From assembly GCF_900119495.1 (NCBI RefSeq), contig NZ_LT632435.1, positions 542,111-606,110 on the forward strand: 64,000 bases of DNA, read 5' to 3'. The stretch's first letter is position 1, and every line of letters starts with the position of its first letter. A program made the position numbers and the translations under genes. This stretch comes from Arcanobacterium urinimassiliense (GTDB lineage Bacteria > Actinomycetota > Actinomycetes > Actinomycetales > Actinomycetaceae). Below, piece after piece: positions 19,643 through 28,768 of the stretch. The notes beneath the pieces are model-generated. The model was not told where the DNA came from. It saw only the letters and a list, made by a program, of their open reading frames with translations, and searched no databases.

Positions 19643-20974
19643 ATGGCACGTTTATTTGGAACTGACGGAGTACGGGGATTAGCTAATAAGGATTTAACTG
19701 CAGAATTTGCTCTACAGTTAGGTGCAGCTGCTGCCCGGGTCTTGGCGGGGCACAGTTCTGGCGGCCGCCGCCGCGCAGTTATCGGGCGCGATACCCGGCA
19801 GTCTTCGGCAATGCTTTCTCACGCTATGGCGGCTGGATTGGCGAGTGCGGGAATAGATGTGGAGCACGTCAATGAGATTCCCACTCCCGGCGTCGCCTAT
19901 CTTACTTGCGAACAAGATTACGATTTGGGAGTAGTAATTTCTGCTTCGCACAATCCAATGCAAGATAACGGCATTAAGTTCATTAATGGCGATGGCTTCA
20001 AACTTGACGATGCGATTGAAGACGAAATTGAAAAAGCGCTTTCCACAGAATGGGAGCATCCGATTGGGGAGGCCGTAGGGCGCGTAGCTGAAAATGTATT
20101 AGTGTCGGATCGTTACTATATGGATCACCTGATTCGTTGTGGTACGCCGCTACACGGGCTACGGATTGCTTTGGATTGTGCTAACGGGGCTGCTTCTGAT
20201 GTAGCTCCGCGCGTATTCCAAAAGTTGGGAGCAGATGTAGTGGTCATCAATGCGGCTCCCGATGGGAAAAATATTAACGATAACTGCGGCTCTACTCATC
20301 CGGAGCAGTTGCAGGCGTTGACTGTAGCTACGCATGCTGATTTTGGTTTCGCTTTTGACGGGGATGCCGATCGCTGTCTAGCTGTGGATAAGAACGGCGT
20401 ATTAGTCGATGGCGACCAAATTATGGGTATGCTGGCAGTTACGATGAAAGAAGAGGGTCGATTAAAGCGCAATACCCTGGTATTGACGGTGATGTCGAAT
20501 CTCGGGCTGCATCTGGCGATGAAAGATAAAGGAATTAAGACGGTATCCACTAAGGTAGGAGATCGCTACGTGCTAGAAGAGATGCTGGCAAAAGGCTACA
20601 ACCTCGGTGGTGAGCAGTCCGGGCATATTATTAATCTCGATCATGCCACCACAGGTGACGGCACCCTTACTGCTGTACTAGTAGCTTCGCAAATTGCTCG
20701 GCATGGCCAGTCTTTGCATGAGATGGTGGAGTTTGTGAAGAAATTGCCGCAGAGCTTGGTGAATGTACCTAATGTAGATAAGACGCGGGTATCAGAGTTG
20801 GCAAAAGAAGTGGCAGAGGTGGAAAGTGATCTTGGGCAGACCGGGCGAGTACTCTTGCGCGCTTCCGGCACCGAACCCTTGGTGCGGGTAATGGTGGAAG
20901 CGGAGACGCAGGAGAAATCTGATGCCGCTGCCGCCTACTTGGCCGGGGTCGTAAAAGAAAAAATTTCTCTCTAA
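19643..20974 (+). CDS. glmM: Phosphoglucosamine mutase
   Basis: Converts glucosamine-6-phosphate to glucosamine-1-phosphate for cell-wall precursor synthesis. The 443-residue product starts MARLFGTDGVRGLAN, has the phosphoserine loop VVISASHNPMQDNG (about residue 100), the metal-binding DGDADR motif and the phosphate-binding RASGTEPLVRVMVE near the end. GGAG precedes the ATG. Confidence 0.97.
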   Translation: MARLFGTDGVRGLANKDLTAEFALQLGAAAARVLAGHSSGGRRRAVIGRDTRQSSAMLSHAMAAGLASAGIDVEHVNEIPTPGVAYLTCEQDYDLGVVISASHNPMQDNGIKFINGDGFKLDDAIEDEIEKALSTEWEHPIGEAVGRVAENVLVSDRYYMDHLIRCGTPLHGLRIALDCANGAASDVAPRVFQKLGADVVVINAAPDGKNINDNCGSTHPEQLQALTVATHADFGFAFDGDADRCLAVDKNGVLVDGDQIMGMLAVTMKEEGRLKRNTLVLTVMSNLGLHLAMKDKGIKTVSTKVGDRYVLEEMLAKGYNLGGEQSGHIINLDHATTGDGTLTAVLVASQIARHGQSLHEMVEFVKKLPQSLVNVPNVDKTRVSELAKEVAEVESDLGQTGRVLLRASGTEPLVRVMVEAETQEKSDAAAAYLAGVVKEKISL

Positions 20975-20989
20975 GGTTTGCATATAGCT

Positions 20990-21023
20990 AGGTTCTGCCC
21001 AGTATTTATATTGGGCAGAACCT
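20990..21023. terminator. Shared terminator hairpin between convergent glmM and coaA
   Basis: A perfect 12-bp stem (AGGTTCTGCCCA / TGGGCAGAACCT) with a 10-base AT-rich loop. It lies between the two convergent genes and its right arm overlaps the coaA stop codon. Only short T-runs flank it, so its strength is uncertain. Confidence 0.65.
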
Positions 21024-21972
21024 AAAGTTTGCGCAGCAATACTTCTTCTACGGAATGATTTGCCCCTTTGCGCAGAATAACCGTAGCTCGGGAACGGGTG
21101 GGGGCTATATTTTCGCGCAGGTTTGGCAGATTTATAGTGCGCCACACGTCCCGCGCCATCTGAGAGGCCTCTTGCGGGGTGAGATGCGTGAAATTGGTGA
21201 AGAAAGATTCGTCATTGTGAAGTGCATCTTCCCAAAGCTGGTGAAAACGGCTCATATACCAATCTTCTAGAGCGGTTTCAGTGGCATCTATATAGATAGA
21301 GAAATCGAAATAATCAGAAACAGCTCGAAAATCAGCTGAATCTGCTTTATATTTGGGAGGTTGTAATACGTTCAGTCCTTCGATAATGAGAATATCTGGC
21401 CTATTTATTTTCAGAGTTTTCCCGGGCAGAATATCGTAAGTGACGTGGTCGTAGATAGGTACTTCCAGATTTTCTTTTCCGGCTTTTACATCTGCTAAAA
21501 AGTTCAGCAGGGCGGGGAAATCATAGGATTCAGGAAATCCTTTTCGGTTGAGCAGGCCGCGCTCTTCTAAATAACTATTTGGATAGATAAATCCATCGGT
21601 AGGCACTAGATCTACGTTCGGTGTATCTGGCCAGCGGCTCATTAAGGCCTGGAGTAGGCGCGCCGTAGTAGATTTTCCTACTGCTACTGAGCCAGCTATC
21701 CCGATTATCCAGGGAGTATGAGGAGAATGTACATTTAGGAAATCGTCAGTTTCCGCGAGCAGAGAGCGATTATTGCGGGCGTAGCGCTGCATAAGTGCCG
21801 AAAGCGGGCGATAGATAGCATCTGCTTCTGCAATTGTGATGGGGTCTCCGATAGAAGCGAGTTTTTTTACTTCTGCTGCAGTGATAGGCATTTCCGTAGA
21901 AGTAGCTAAAGAGCGCCAATGTTGGCTAGAAATACGCATAAATGGAGCGAATTCTTGTGAAAGATTAGGCAT
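21022..21972 (-). CDS. coaA: Type I pantothenate kinase
   Basis: Phosphorylates pantothenate, the first step to coenzyme A. The 316-residue product has the P-loop GIAGSVAVGKSTTARLLQ (around residue 92), DGFIYPN, and IYDHVTYDILPG followed by DILIIEGLNVLQ, the type I pattern. Faces glmM tail to tail. Confidence 0.96.
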   Translation of the reverse strand: MPNLSQEFAPFMRISSQHWRSLATSTEMPITAAEVKKLASIGDPITIAEADAIYRPLSALMQRYARNNRSLLAETDDFLNVHSPHTPWIIGIAGSVAVGKSTTARLLQALMSRWPDTPNVDLVPTDGFIYPNSYLEERGLLNRKGFPESYDFPALLNFLADVKAGKENLEVPIYDHVTYDILPGKTLKINRPDILIIEGLNVLQPPKYKADSADFRAVSDYFDFSIYIDATETALEDWYMSRFHQLWEDALHNDESFFTNFTHLTPQEASQMARDVWRTINLPNLRENIAPTRSRATVILRKGANHSVEEVLLRKL

Positions 21973-22174
21973 AATTTCCTCAATTTTAGGCGTGGCTCGG
22001 GGTTATCCCGCTACTTTTTATCTCTACCTCGTAGTTTAACTTGCTAGAAAAAAAGGAGCGAACTGGGAGGAGAAGCGGGAGGAGGGGAAAGCAAAAAGTA
22101 ATGAAGTGAGAACGGGTGGAGGATACGCAGTAGGGTATTCTATAAAGGAAGAAAATAAAAAAGAAAGTCATAGA

Positions 22175-23806
22175 ATGCAGTGCAGTTACTCCACTTCGCA
22201 GGTGCGGGCCGCTGAAGCTCCGCTTTTAGCTCAGGGGCGCCCGCTTATGCAGGAAGCTGCTTATATTGCTGCCCAGCACGTCATTCGGCACTGTAAAAAA
22301 ACTAATCTCACTCTCGCGCAGCAATCTGTACTAATTCTGGCGGGGAAAGGAAATAACGGGGGCGATGCTCTCTATGCCGGTGCTTATTTAGCGCGGCGTG
22401 GAATGCCGGTAGCGGCCGCAGTAGTAGCACCTGGCCATCAGGAGGCAATCGTGGCGGCGCGGCGTGCCGGAGTGCAAATACTGGAAAATCCCCCTGCGGT
22501 GCAGCTGAAAAAAATGGCACAGCGAGCTGCAATTTGGCTAGATGGTTTGCTGGGGATTGGAGCAAAAGGATCCCCTCGTCCTCCTATTGCCGATTGGTTA
22601 GAAATTCTAAATTCGGAGAGAAGAGATTTAGTTTCTAAGACGCCCCCGTATATTGTGGCAATAGATATCCCCTCTGGAATTGACGCCGATACGGGGGAGA
22701 TACCTGGTCAATATTTACCAGCTGCCGCTACTATCGCTATGGGATGCCTGAAGCCAGGGTTATTACTGCCGCCGGCTGCATATTATGCAGGCGAAATAGA
22801 AATTGCTGATTTGGGTTTCGCCCCCTATTTAACTGGTGCACCGGCAGTAATACAGTTTGAAAAAACAGATATGAAGCGATTCTTTTCTGTGCCGAGTATT
22901 GCCGATAATAAATATACGCGCGGAGTGGTGGGTATTTACGCGGGGTCTCGGCAATATCCGGGGGCAGGAGTGCTTTGCACCCAAGGCGCACAAGCAGTGG
23001 GTGCCGGTATGGTGCGTTACTTAGGGGAGAGCCCTTTGGTGGCGAGTGCTTGCCCAGAAGTAGTGCCGGTGGCCGGAAAAATAGATGCCGCAGTGATCGG
23101 CAGTGGAATAGTGGAAATTGCTCCGCTGCAAGAAGTCTTTTCCGAGCTACGCACCCGCGGGATACCAACAGTTTTAGATGCGGGTGGCTTGCAATTATTG
23201 ACAGAGAGAGCCGGTCTACCGGATGCGGTGGTGACCCCAACTATTTTGACTCCGCACACCGGCGAACTATGCCGGCTGCTGCGTGCCTATGGGGAAAACC
23301 TAAGTGTGGAGGATATTCTGGCGCAGCCTCGGAAGTGGGCGCAGCAAGCAGCGCTGTATACGCAGGCAATAGTGGTATTAAAAGGAGCAGTAACCTTAAT
23401 AGCGAGCCCGAGCGGATACTTAGCCGCGCAAGGAGATTCCTCCGGCTGGTTGGCGACTGCTGGCTCTGGCGATGTGCTAGCGGGAATATTAGGGGGAATA
23501 CTCGGGCAGTTGGCGGCTCGGCAGCGCGTGGCAGGACAGCACCGAATGGCGGAGGCGCGCGCGCAAGAAAGCGCGGTAAATTCTTCTGAGCAACTCTTGG
23601 TAGAAGCAGCTGCGGCGGCGGTGTATCTGCACTCTACCGCGGGAAAAATAGCCGCCGGGCAGTTGGAGCTAGATAAAGAAGTAAAATTGATAGGGCGATA
23701 TCAGCCACACCACTTAGCTAAATCAGGCAAACCTATAAAAGCCAGCGATATTATCGGTGCTGTGCCTTTTGCACTAGCAGATTCGCCGAAAGGAAGGATT
23801 TATTAA
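22175..23806 (+). CDS. nnr: Bifunctional NAD(P)H-hydrate epimerase / ADP-dependent dehydratase
   Basis: Repairs damaged NADH and NADPH hydrates. About 543 residues. The N-terminal epimerase half has GKGNNGGDALYAGAYLARRG and DGLLGIGAKG plus AIDIPSGIDADTG. The C-terminal kinase-like dehydratase half has TPHTGELCRLL and the ADP site GSGDVLAGILGGILGQ. The ATG at 22175 is preferred, because the upstream frame to a GTG at 22106 has no family-like sequence. The stop overlaps the alr start (TAATG), so the two genes are coupled. Confidence 0.93.
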   Translation: MQCSYSTSQVRAAEAPLLAQGRPLMQEAAYIAAQHVIRHCKKTNLTLAQQSVLILAGKGNNGGDALYAGAYLARRGMPVAAAVVAPGHQEAIVAARRAGVQILENPPAVQLKKMAQRAAIWLDGLLGIGAKGSPRPPIADWLEILNSERRDLVSKTPPYIVAIDIPSGIDADTGEIPGQYLPAAATIAMGCLKPGLLLPPAAYYAGEIEIADLGFAPYLTGAPAVIQFEKTDMKRFFSVPSIADNKYTRGVVGIYAGSRQYPGAGVLCTQGAQAVGAGMVRYLGESPLVASACPEVVPVAGKIDAAVIGSGIVEIAPLQEVFSELRTRGIPTVLDAGGLQLLTERAGLPDAVVTPTILTPHTGELCRLLRAYGENLSVEDILAQPRKWAQQAALYTQAIVVLKGAVTLIASPSGYLAAQGDSSGWLATAGSGDVLAGILGGILGQLAARQRVAGQHRMAEARAQESAVNSSEQLLVEAAAAAVYLHSTAGKIAAGQLELDKEVKLIGRYQPHHLAKSGKPIKASDIIGAVPFALADSPKGRIY

Positions 23807-24951
23807 TGCCAGATTCAAGCATTCAAGACGGTTATTATCCTTCGCGCGCGCTCATCTCTCGCTCAGCGTTTTTACATAATTTGCAGCGAGCTCGGGATTT
23901 AGCAGGGGATACCGAGATTCTTGCGATTGTGAAAGCAGATGCCTATGGGCACGGGAAAGAACAAATCAGCCGGTGGGCCTTAGATGCGGGAATTAATTGG
24001 CTAGGTGTGGCTCAGCTAGGTGAAGCTATCCAATTGCGCAAGACCTTGCAACAGCGTGGGCGAATGTTGGCTTTAATCGCAGAACCAGGTTCACCTTTTG
24101 CCGAAGCGCTTACGCTCGGTATTGATCTTTCGGTCGGTGCGAAGTGGACCTTGGATGAAATAATAGCGGCGGCGGAGAAGCTCAATGTAGCAGCGCGGGT
24201 GCATATAGAAGTAGATACCGGTATGGCGCGGAGTGGATTCTTGCTAGAGGAATTTCGGCAAATAGTGCCGAAATTAGTAGAGTACCGCCGGCGTGGTCTG
24301 CTGGAAATGGTGGGGCTGTGGTCGCATCTAGCTCGCGCAGATGAACTTTCTTCTCCTACTACTGACCAACAGGTAGCTATTTTTGAAGAAGCTCGCCAAG
24401 TTTTGGAAGCTGCCGGCCTCGAAGTGCAATTTTGTCACTTAGCTGCTTCAGCTGGGTTGCTTTGGCATCCGGAAACGCGATACTCGATGGTGCGGCTCGG
24501 GGCTATGCTCTACGGATTGAGTCCAAATCCGGAATTAGCTACCGCGGAAGAGTTAGATTTACATCCGGTAATGCAGCTAGAGGCGGATATTGTGTCTACG
24601 CGCGATGTACCAGCCGGCACCGGTATTAGCTACGGGCACACCGTCACTCTCGGGAAAGCGGCGCACCTAGGCACGGTGCCACTGGGATATGCAGACGGGG
24701 TACCGCGTCATGCCTCTAATAGTGCAAGTGTGGTGATTAATGGGCAAGATTGCCCGATTCTGGGGCGAATTTGTATGGATCAGTTCGTCGTAGATGCTCC
24801 CGGGGTGCAGCCTGGAGATATTGCAGTGCTTTTTGGTGATTCGGCAAAAGGATATGCGACTGCGGACGATTGGGCAGCCGATTCCGGCACTATTGGATAT
24901 GAAATTATTTGCCGTTTAGGAGCCCGTATTCCTCGCCAGTATATGGAATGA
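23806..24951 (+). CDS. alr: Alanine racemase
   Basis: Makes D-alanine for peptidoglycan with pyridoxal phosphate. The 381-residue product carries the cofactor lysine in AIVKADAYGHG (about residue 42), the catalytic tyrosine region GTGISYGHTVTLG and the C-terminal GRICMDQFVVDA. An Nnr-Alr-TsaE order is common in bacteria. Confidence 0.97.
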   Translation: MPDSSIQDGYYPSRALISRSAFLHNLQRARDLAGDTEILAIVKADAYGHGKEQISRWALDAGINWLGVAQLGEAIQLRKTLQQRGRMLALIAEPGSPFAEALTLGIDLSVGAKWTLDEIIAAAEKLNVAARVHIEVDTGMARSGFLLEEFRQIVPKLVEYRRRGLLEMVGLWSHLARADELSSPTTDQQVAIFEEARQVLEAAGLEVQFCHLAASAGLLWHPETRYSMVRLGAMLYGLSPNPELATAEELDLHPVMQLEADIVSTRDVPAGTGISYGHTVTLGKAAHLGTVPLGYADGVPRHASNSASVVINGQDCPILGRICMDQFVVDAPGVQPGDIAVLFGDSAKGYATADDWAADSGTIGYEIICRLGARIPRQYME

Positions 24952-25016
24952 CGAGTACGGAGTAGATATTCCGCGTTTAAGTTGAATAATAGGCGGTTGG
25001 AAAAGGAGAAATAGAA

Positions 25017-25562
25017 ATGCAGCTTGCTTTACACGTACCGCTTGCAGAAGATATACAGGCAGTTGGTGCCGTCCTGGGGAGTAATGCGCGGGGTGGAGAT
25101 TTTATAATGCTAAATGGCCCTCTAGGGGCGGGAAAGACCACCCTGACCCAGGGGATTGCACGCGGTATGGGAGTGCGCACGAGCGTATCTTCTCCTACTT
25201 TCGTAATTGCCCAGATTTATCGCGGCAGTAATTTAGATTTAGTGCACGTAGACGCCTACCGGCTCACTTCCTTAGAAGAGCTCGACGCGTTGGATTTAGA
25301 TACCACTTTCGATACCGCTTTGACGGTGGTGGAGTGGGGAAAGGGAAAGACGGAAGTACTTTCCACCGATCGCTTAGAGATTCAAATTTCCCGCCCGGAA
25401 GGCAGTGCTTTAGGGGCAGAGCCTGCTGATCTCTACGGAGATGCACCGCGGGAACTCTTACTTACTTCTTATGGCTCGCGTAGCACGGAATTAGTAGAGA
25501 TTATTACGCAAGCTGCAGAATTGCAAAAATTACAGCTCCCTCCGGCTGCTACAGTAGAGTAA
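25017..25562 (+). CDS. tsaE: tRNA t6A biosynthesis ATPase TsaE
   Basis: ATPase partner of the TsaB-TsaD complex that makes threonylcarbamoyl-adenosine at tRNA position 37. P-loop GPLGAGKTTLTQGIARG, switch-like SSPTFVIAQIY, and HVDAYRL with EWGKGKTEVL are the TsaE marks. 181 residues. AAAGGAG before the ATG. Confidence 0.95.
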   Translation: MQLALHVPLAEDIQAVGAVLGSNARGGDFIMLNGPLGAGKTTLTQGIARGMGVRTSVSSPTFVIAQIYRGSNLDLVHVDAYRLTSLEELDALDLDTTFDTALTVVEWGKGKTEVLSTDRLEIQISRPEGSALGAEPADLYGDAPRELLLTSYGSRSTELVEIITQAAELQKLQLPPAATVE

Positions 25563-25606
25563 AGTACACGGAGAATAAAGCGGCGCTAGAAGCGGAGTAG
25601 AGAGAT

Positions 25607-26665
25607 ATGCGGGTGAAAAAAATAGGGAGTGTGCTGGGGATACTGTGCCTCAGTTTGCTCTCTGCCTGTGCTACCCCTTCAACTAGTTCATCGGTAGATG
25701 CGCAGGTAGCTGCTTCGTCGAGTAGTGCAGCAGCATCTGATCTGCGCCAGGCTGTGCCGCGTACTAGTAATGGATCTGAGCCGATTTCTGAATTTGATCA
25801 GTGGTTAGCGCAGCGCGGGTCGGCAATACTACAATCTTTTGCGCCGGAAGTTTTTCCTGACTTTACAGCTGCACAAGTGCGAAATTTTCAGATTGGTAAT
25901 TCGGTGCCGGTAGCTACGGTGCCGCAGCTGAAAGATGATAAACCGACCGCTAAAATTTTGCCCGGAAGGATAGCGCCGCTATTTTGGGAAGGCAAAGCTG
26001 TCGGTGCTTTATATGTGGAATTGGACGGGAAAGAAGCCGTCGATAAAAAAGTATTTAGTGATGAAAAATTAGGAAAGATTGTGGCGGAGTATCAGCCTGC
26101 CCAAATAATCTTTTTTGATTCTCGCCTTGATTCTTGGTTCATAGCTGAAGATGGCACAGTGCGGGCAGCGTGCCGCACTGGAGAAAAAATTGTCTTGGGG
26201 AAGATTCCCCTCCCAGATTTTTTGCATCAGCGTTCTCAGCTTTTGGCAGAGAACCCGAAGATAAAAGAGATAACTGGAGAGAGTAGGCAGTTTTCGGCGG
26301 GGCGCCACGCACTCTGGCAGTTAATTTTAGTTGGGGCAGGAGCGCTTTCCCTAGTGGCAATTTCGCTGCTGTGGCTGCGTTGGGAAGTTTCTTATTTAGC
26401 TGATCGCCCCCAGGGAGAAGAGGCAGAGACGAGAAGAGAGAAAAAAGTAAAAGAAACTACTAAAAACCGTTTTCGCCGCGCTACTGCGCCGGTTTCTCTC
26501 TATCGGGCTGATTCTCTGCAGCGGAAAAAACCTCCGCCTCCGCCGCCGCATGCTGCCACCGCCGGCGATGCTAGTAGCGGGGAAAAGAGCGAGGGAAATA
26601 AGGGAAAGAATTTAGAATCTCAGCAGAAAGACGGCGAGAAAAATGACGAATTTTTTAACGATTGA
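25607..26665 (+). CDS. Membrane-anchored lipoprotein of unknown function
   Basis: A 352-residue exported protein I do not recognise. The N-terminus is a signal peptide with a lipobox (LLSACATPS), then a Ser/Ala-rich linker, a folded extracytoplasmic region of about 200 residues, one clear membrane span near residues 245-265 (LILVGAGALSLVAISLLWL) and a charged cytoplasmic tail with a short poly-Pro run (KKPPPPPPH). It starts 44 bp after tsaE and overlaps tsaB by 23 bp, so it is co-expressed with the t6A genes although nothing suggests a role in tRNA modification. Confidence 0.75.
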   Translation: MRVKKIGSVLGILCLSLLSACATPSTSSSVDAQVAASSSSAAASDLRQAVPRTSNGSEPISEFDQWLAQRGSAILQSFAPEVFPDFTAAQVRNFQIGNSVPVATVPQLKDDKPTAKILPGRIAPLFWEGKAVGALYVELDGKEAVDKKVFSDEKLGKIVAEYQPAQIIFFDSRLDSWFIAEDGTVRAACRTGEKIVLGKIPLPDFLHQRSQLLAENPKIKEITGESRQFSAGRHALWQLILVGAGALSLVAISLLWLRWEVSYLADRPQGEEAETRREKKVKETTKNRFRRATAPVSLYRADSLQRKKPPPPPPHAATAGDASSGEKSEGNKGKNLESQQKDGEKNDEFFND

Positions 26666-27356
26666 TACTTCTGCCCAAGTAATAGTGGGTATTTGCGCAG
26701 AGAGACTCGGAGAAGTTAGCGAATTAGCCGTGGCACGTTCGGCAGATACGCGCCACCATGTGGAGGTGCTGACTCCGTTAGTGAAAACAGTTTTAGAGCA
26801 GGCAGATATCGCAAAGCCAGACGCGATAATTGCCGGCACTGGCCCAGCGCCTTTTACCGGTTTACGCGCTGGCTTGGTAACGGCGCGGACGCTGGCTGCC
26901 GCTTGGGATGTGCCTATCTACGGTCTTTCTTCTGCGGAAGTGTTGGCGCTAGCGGGCGCTAAAGCGGGCGGCAATATTGTAGAGTCGATAATCGATGCCC
27001 GCCGGAAAGAAGTTTACGCTTTGCGCGCGCGGGCTTTAGGCGCGGACGATATTGAGGTGCTGCAGGAAGTGCGGGTGATTTCTCCGCAGTTATTGGCGGG
27101 CGAGTTGGAAAAAGATCCTGCTTTAGTGGTGTGTGCGGAAGCTGATCTCTATGCTGATGAACTTCCTGGAGAGCGCATCGTAGCTGCGTGCACTCCAGCG
27201 GTCATGGTGCGTTTGTTGCGTTCGCGGCAGGCGCGAAGTGAAGCGGGAGAAAATATTACTTTTTCGTTGCAGCCCCAGTATTTACGCCGCCCCGATGTGC
27301 AAGGTGGCAAAGCGCAGCCGCATTCTGCGGGCAACCCTTATGAGTTAAATAATTAA
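26643..27356 (+). CDS. tsaB: tRNA t6A biosynthesis protein TsaB
   Basis: Scaffold subunit that binds TsaD and TsaE. The 237-residue product has the ASKHA-fold start FLTIDTSAQVIVGI, HHVEVLTPLVKTVL and the family motif GTGPAPFTGLRAGLVTARTLA. The start lies inside the 3' end of the lipoprotein gene. Confidence 0.94.
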   Translation: MTNFLTIDTSAQVIVGICAERLGEVSELAVARSADTRHHVEVLTPLVKTVLEQADIAKPDAIIAGTGPAPFTGLRAGLVTARTLAAAWDVPIYGLSSAEVLALAGAKAGGNIVESIIDARRKEVYALRARALGADDIEVLQEVRVISPQLLAGELEKDPALVVCAEADLYADELPGERIVAACTPAVMVRLLRSRQARSEAGENITFSLQPQYLRRPDVQGGKAQPHSAGNPYELNN

Positions 27357-27399
27357 TCTGCGTGCCGGGGTGCGTAATACTCGCTAGATTGGGCAGCAA

Positions 27400-27882
27400 A
27401 TGCAGATAAAAAAAGTGGGGGCAGAATGGGCAGAAAGGTGTGCGCGTTTTGATGCGCAGAATTTTGCTGCCGCTGCTTGGCCACTTTCTATTTGGGAAGC
27501 AGAATTACGTGCCCCACAAAGGCGCTATTTGATGATTCTAGATCCTCCCGCTCCTCATCAGAGTGTTGGGCGCTTAATTGCCTTAGGAGGAATCACTCTC
27601 AGTCCAGATGCTGATTTGCTTACTTTGAGTGTGGCGGCAGATAAACGGCGGCAGGGCTTAGCTACCCAATTACTGCATGCCTTATTGGCGGAGGCTGGGG
27701 CAGCGGGTACTGAGCAAGTATTTCTCGAAGTGCGCAAAAAAGATACCGGCGCCCAGCGTCTTTATCAGTCTTTCGGCTTTGAGAAAATCCATATCCGGCC
27801 GCATTATTATCCCGATGATGACGCGCTAATAATGCGTTTGCTGCTTTCTGGAAAATACGCAACTAAACTCTCACAGAATTAA
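27400..27882 (+). CDS. rimI: GNAT acetyltransferase, RimI-like
   Basis: The 160-residue product has the acetyl-CoA-binding region VAADKRRQGLATQLLHALLAEA and the C-terminal EVRKKDTGAQRLYQSFGFEKI, as in RimI, which acetylates the N-terminus of ribosomal protein S18. Its place after tsaB supports RimI. In related actinobacteria tsaD usually follows; here the next gene is sdhC after about 160 bp. Confidence 0.85.
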   Translation: MQIKKVGAEWAERCARFDAQNFAAAAWPLSIWEAELRAPQRRYLMILDPPAPHQSVGRLIALGGITLSPDADLLTLSVAADKRRQGLATQLLHALLAEAGAAGTEQVFLEVRKKDTGAQRLYQSFGFEKIHIRPHYYPDDDALIMRLLLSGKYATKLSQN

Positions 27883-28040
27883 ATGTGATATTGGCCGGGT
27901 GGGCTCACCTCTATGAATGCCAGAGTTCAGGCTGAAAAAAGTGCCTAAGCTCTCTCATTTCGGCTCTGTACACCGTTCTTTTCCTTGATTTAGGCGCTTT
28001 TACCTAGGTCAGAAGGCCAAAAATCTGATATTTTCAAGAT

Positions 28041-28754
28041 GTGTCTAATTCATCTGTAACTAAACGTCGTGGCAAGCAAACCACAGTAGCACTTAAGGTG
28101 CTCATGGCTGCCACTGGTCTGATTTTTGTATTCTTTTTACTATTCCATATGTATGGCAACTTAAAGGTGTTGGCCGGAGCAGAAGTTTACAATCACTATG
28201 CGGAATGGCTACATCAAGATTTGCTTTACCCGATTTTGCCTCATAAAGGCTTCCTTTGGATTATGCGGGTCACTTTGCTGCTCTGCATAGTGCTGCATAT
28301 GTACTCTGCTATTACCCTCTGGCTTCGCGCTTCGAAAGCGCGCGGTAGCGCCTATAAAGTGCGCAGCGGTAAGAAGGTACGGGCAGGTAAATCCTATACG
28401 GCAGTGGTAATGCGCTGGGGTGGAGTAATAATCGCATTGTTTATTATCTTCCACTTACTGCAGTTCACTACGCTTAATATCAGCGTGGGAGCAGAGAATT
28501 ATGCGCTTATGACTCCTTATGAGCGGATGGTAGCGGCTTTCAATGTGCCGTGGCTCTACGCCTTCTATTTCATCGCTTTAGCAGCGGTAGGCCTACACAT
28601 TCGTCATGGTGTGTGGTCGGCGCTGGCCACTCTTGGTCTTTCTTCCCGCACGAGAGAGCGTGCATTTAAGATAATTTCGGATATTGCTGCGCTCATGGTT
28701 TTCGTAGGCTTTATGGTGCCTCCGACGATGATCCTCACCGGGTTGATTTCTTAA
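28041..28754 (+). CDS. sdhC: Succinate dehydrogenase, cytochrome b subunit
   Basis: Membrane anchor that passes electrons to quinone. The 237-residue product has five hydrophobic segments with His residues placed for two hemes ([20 protein letters not shown] and [10 protein letters not shown]), the Bacillus-like type B layout. GTG start with no clear ribosome site. The sdhCAB order and spacing (14 bp to sdhA) mark one operon. Confidence 0.93.
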   Translation: MSNSSVTKRRGKQTTVALKVLMAATGLIFVFFLLFHMYGNLKVLAGAEVYNHYAEWLHQDLLYPILPHKGFLWIMRVTLLLCIVLHMYSAITLWLRASKARGSAYKVRSGKKVRAGKSYTAVVMRWGGVIIALFIIFHLLQFTTLNISVGAENYALMTPYERMVAAFNVPWLYAFYFIALAAVGLHIRHGVWSALATLGLSSRTRERAFKIISDIAALMVFVGFMVPPTMILTGLIS

Positions 28755-28768
28755 GGACGGATTTACAA

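Noticed and set aside
22975..23589. 204-codon forward open frame inside nnr
   Set aside because: It lies in a shifted frame fully within the conserved nnr coding region and its product is Arg/Gly/Ser-rich noise.
28029..28041. TATTTT six bases before the sdhC GTG as a leaderless promoter
   Set aside because: The hexamer is a weak TAnnnT match in a T-rich stretch and no -35 is visible; too weak to call.
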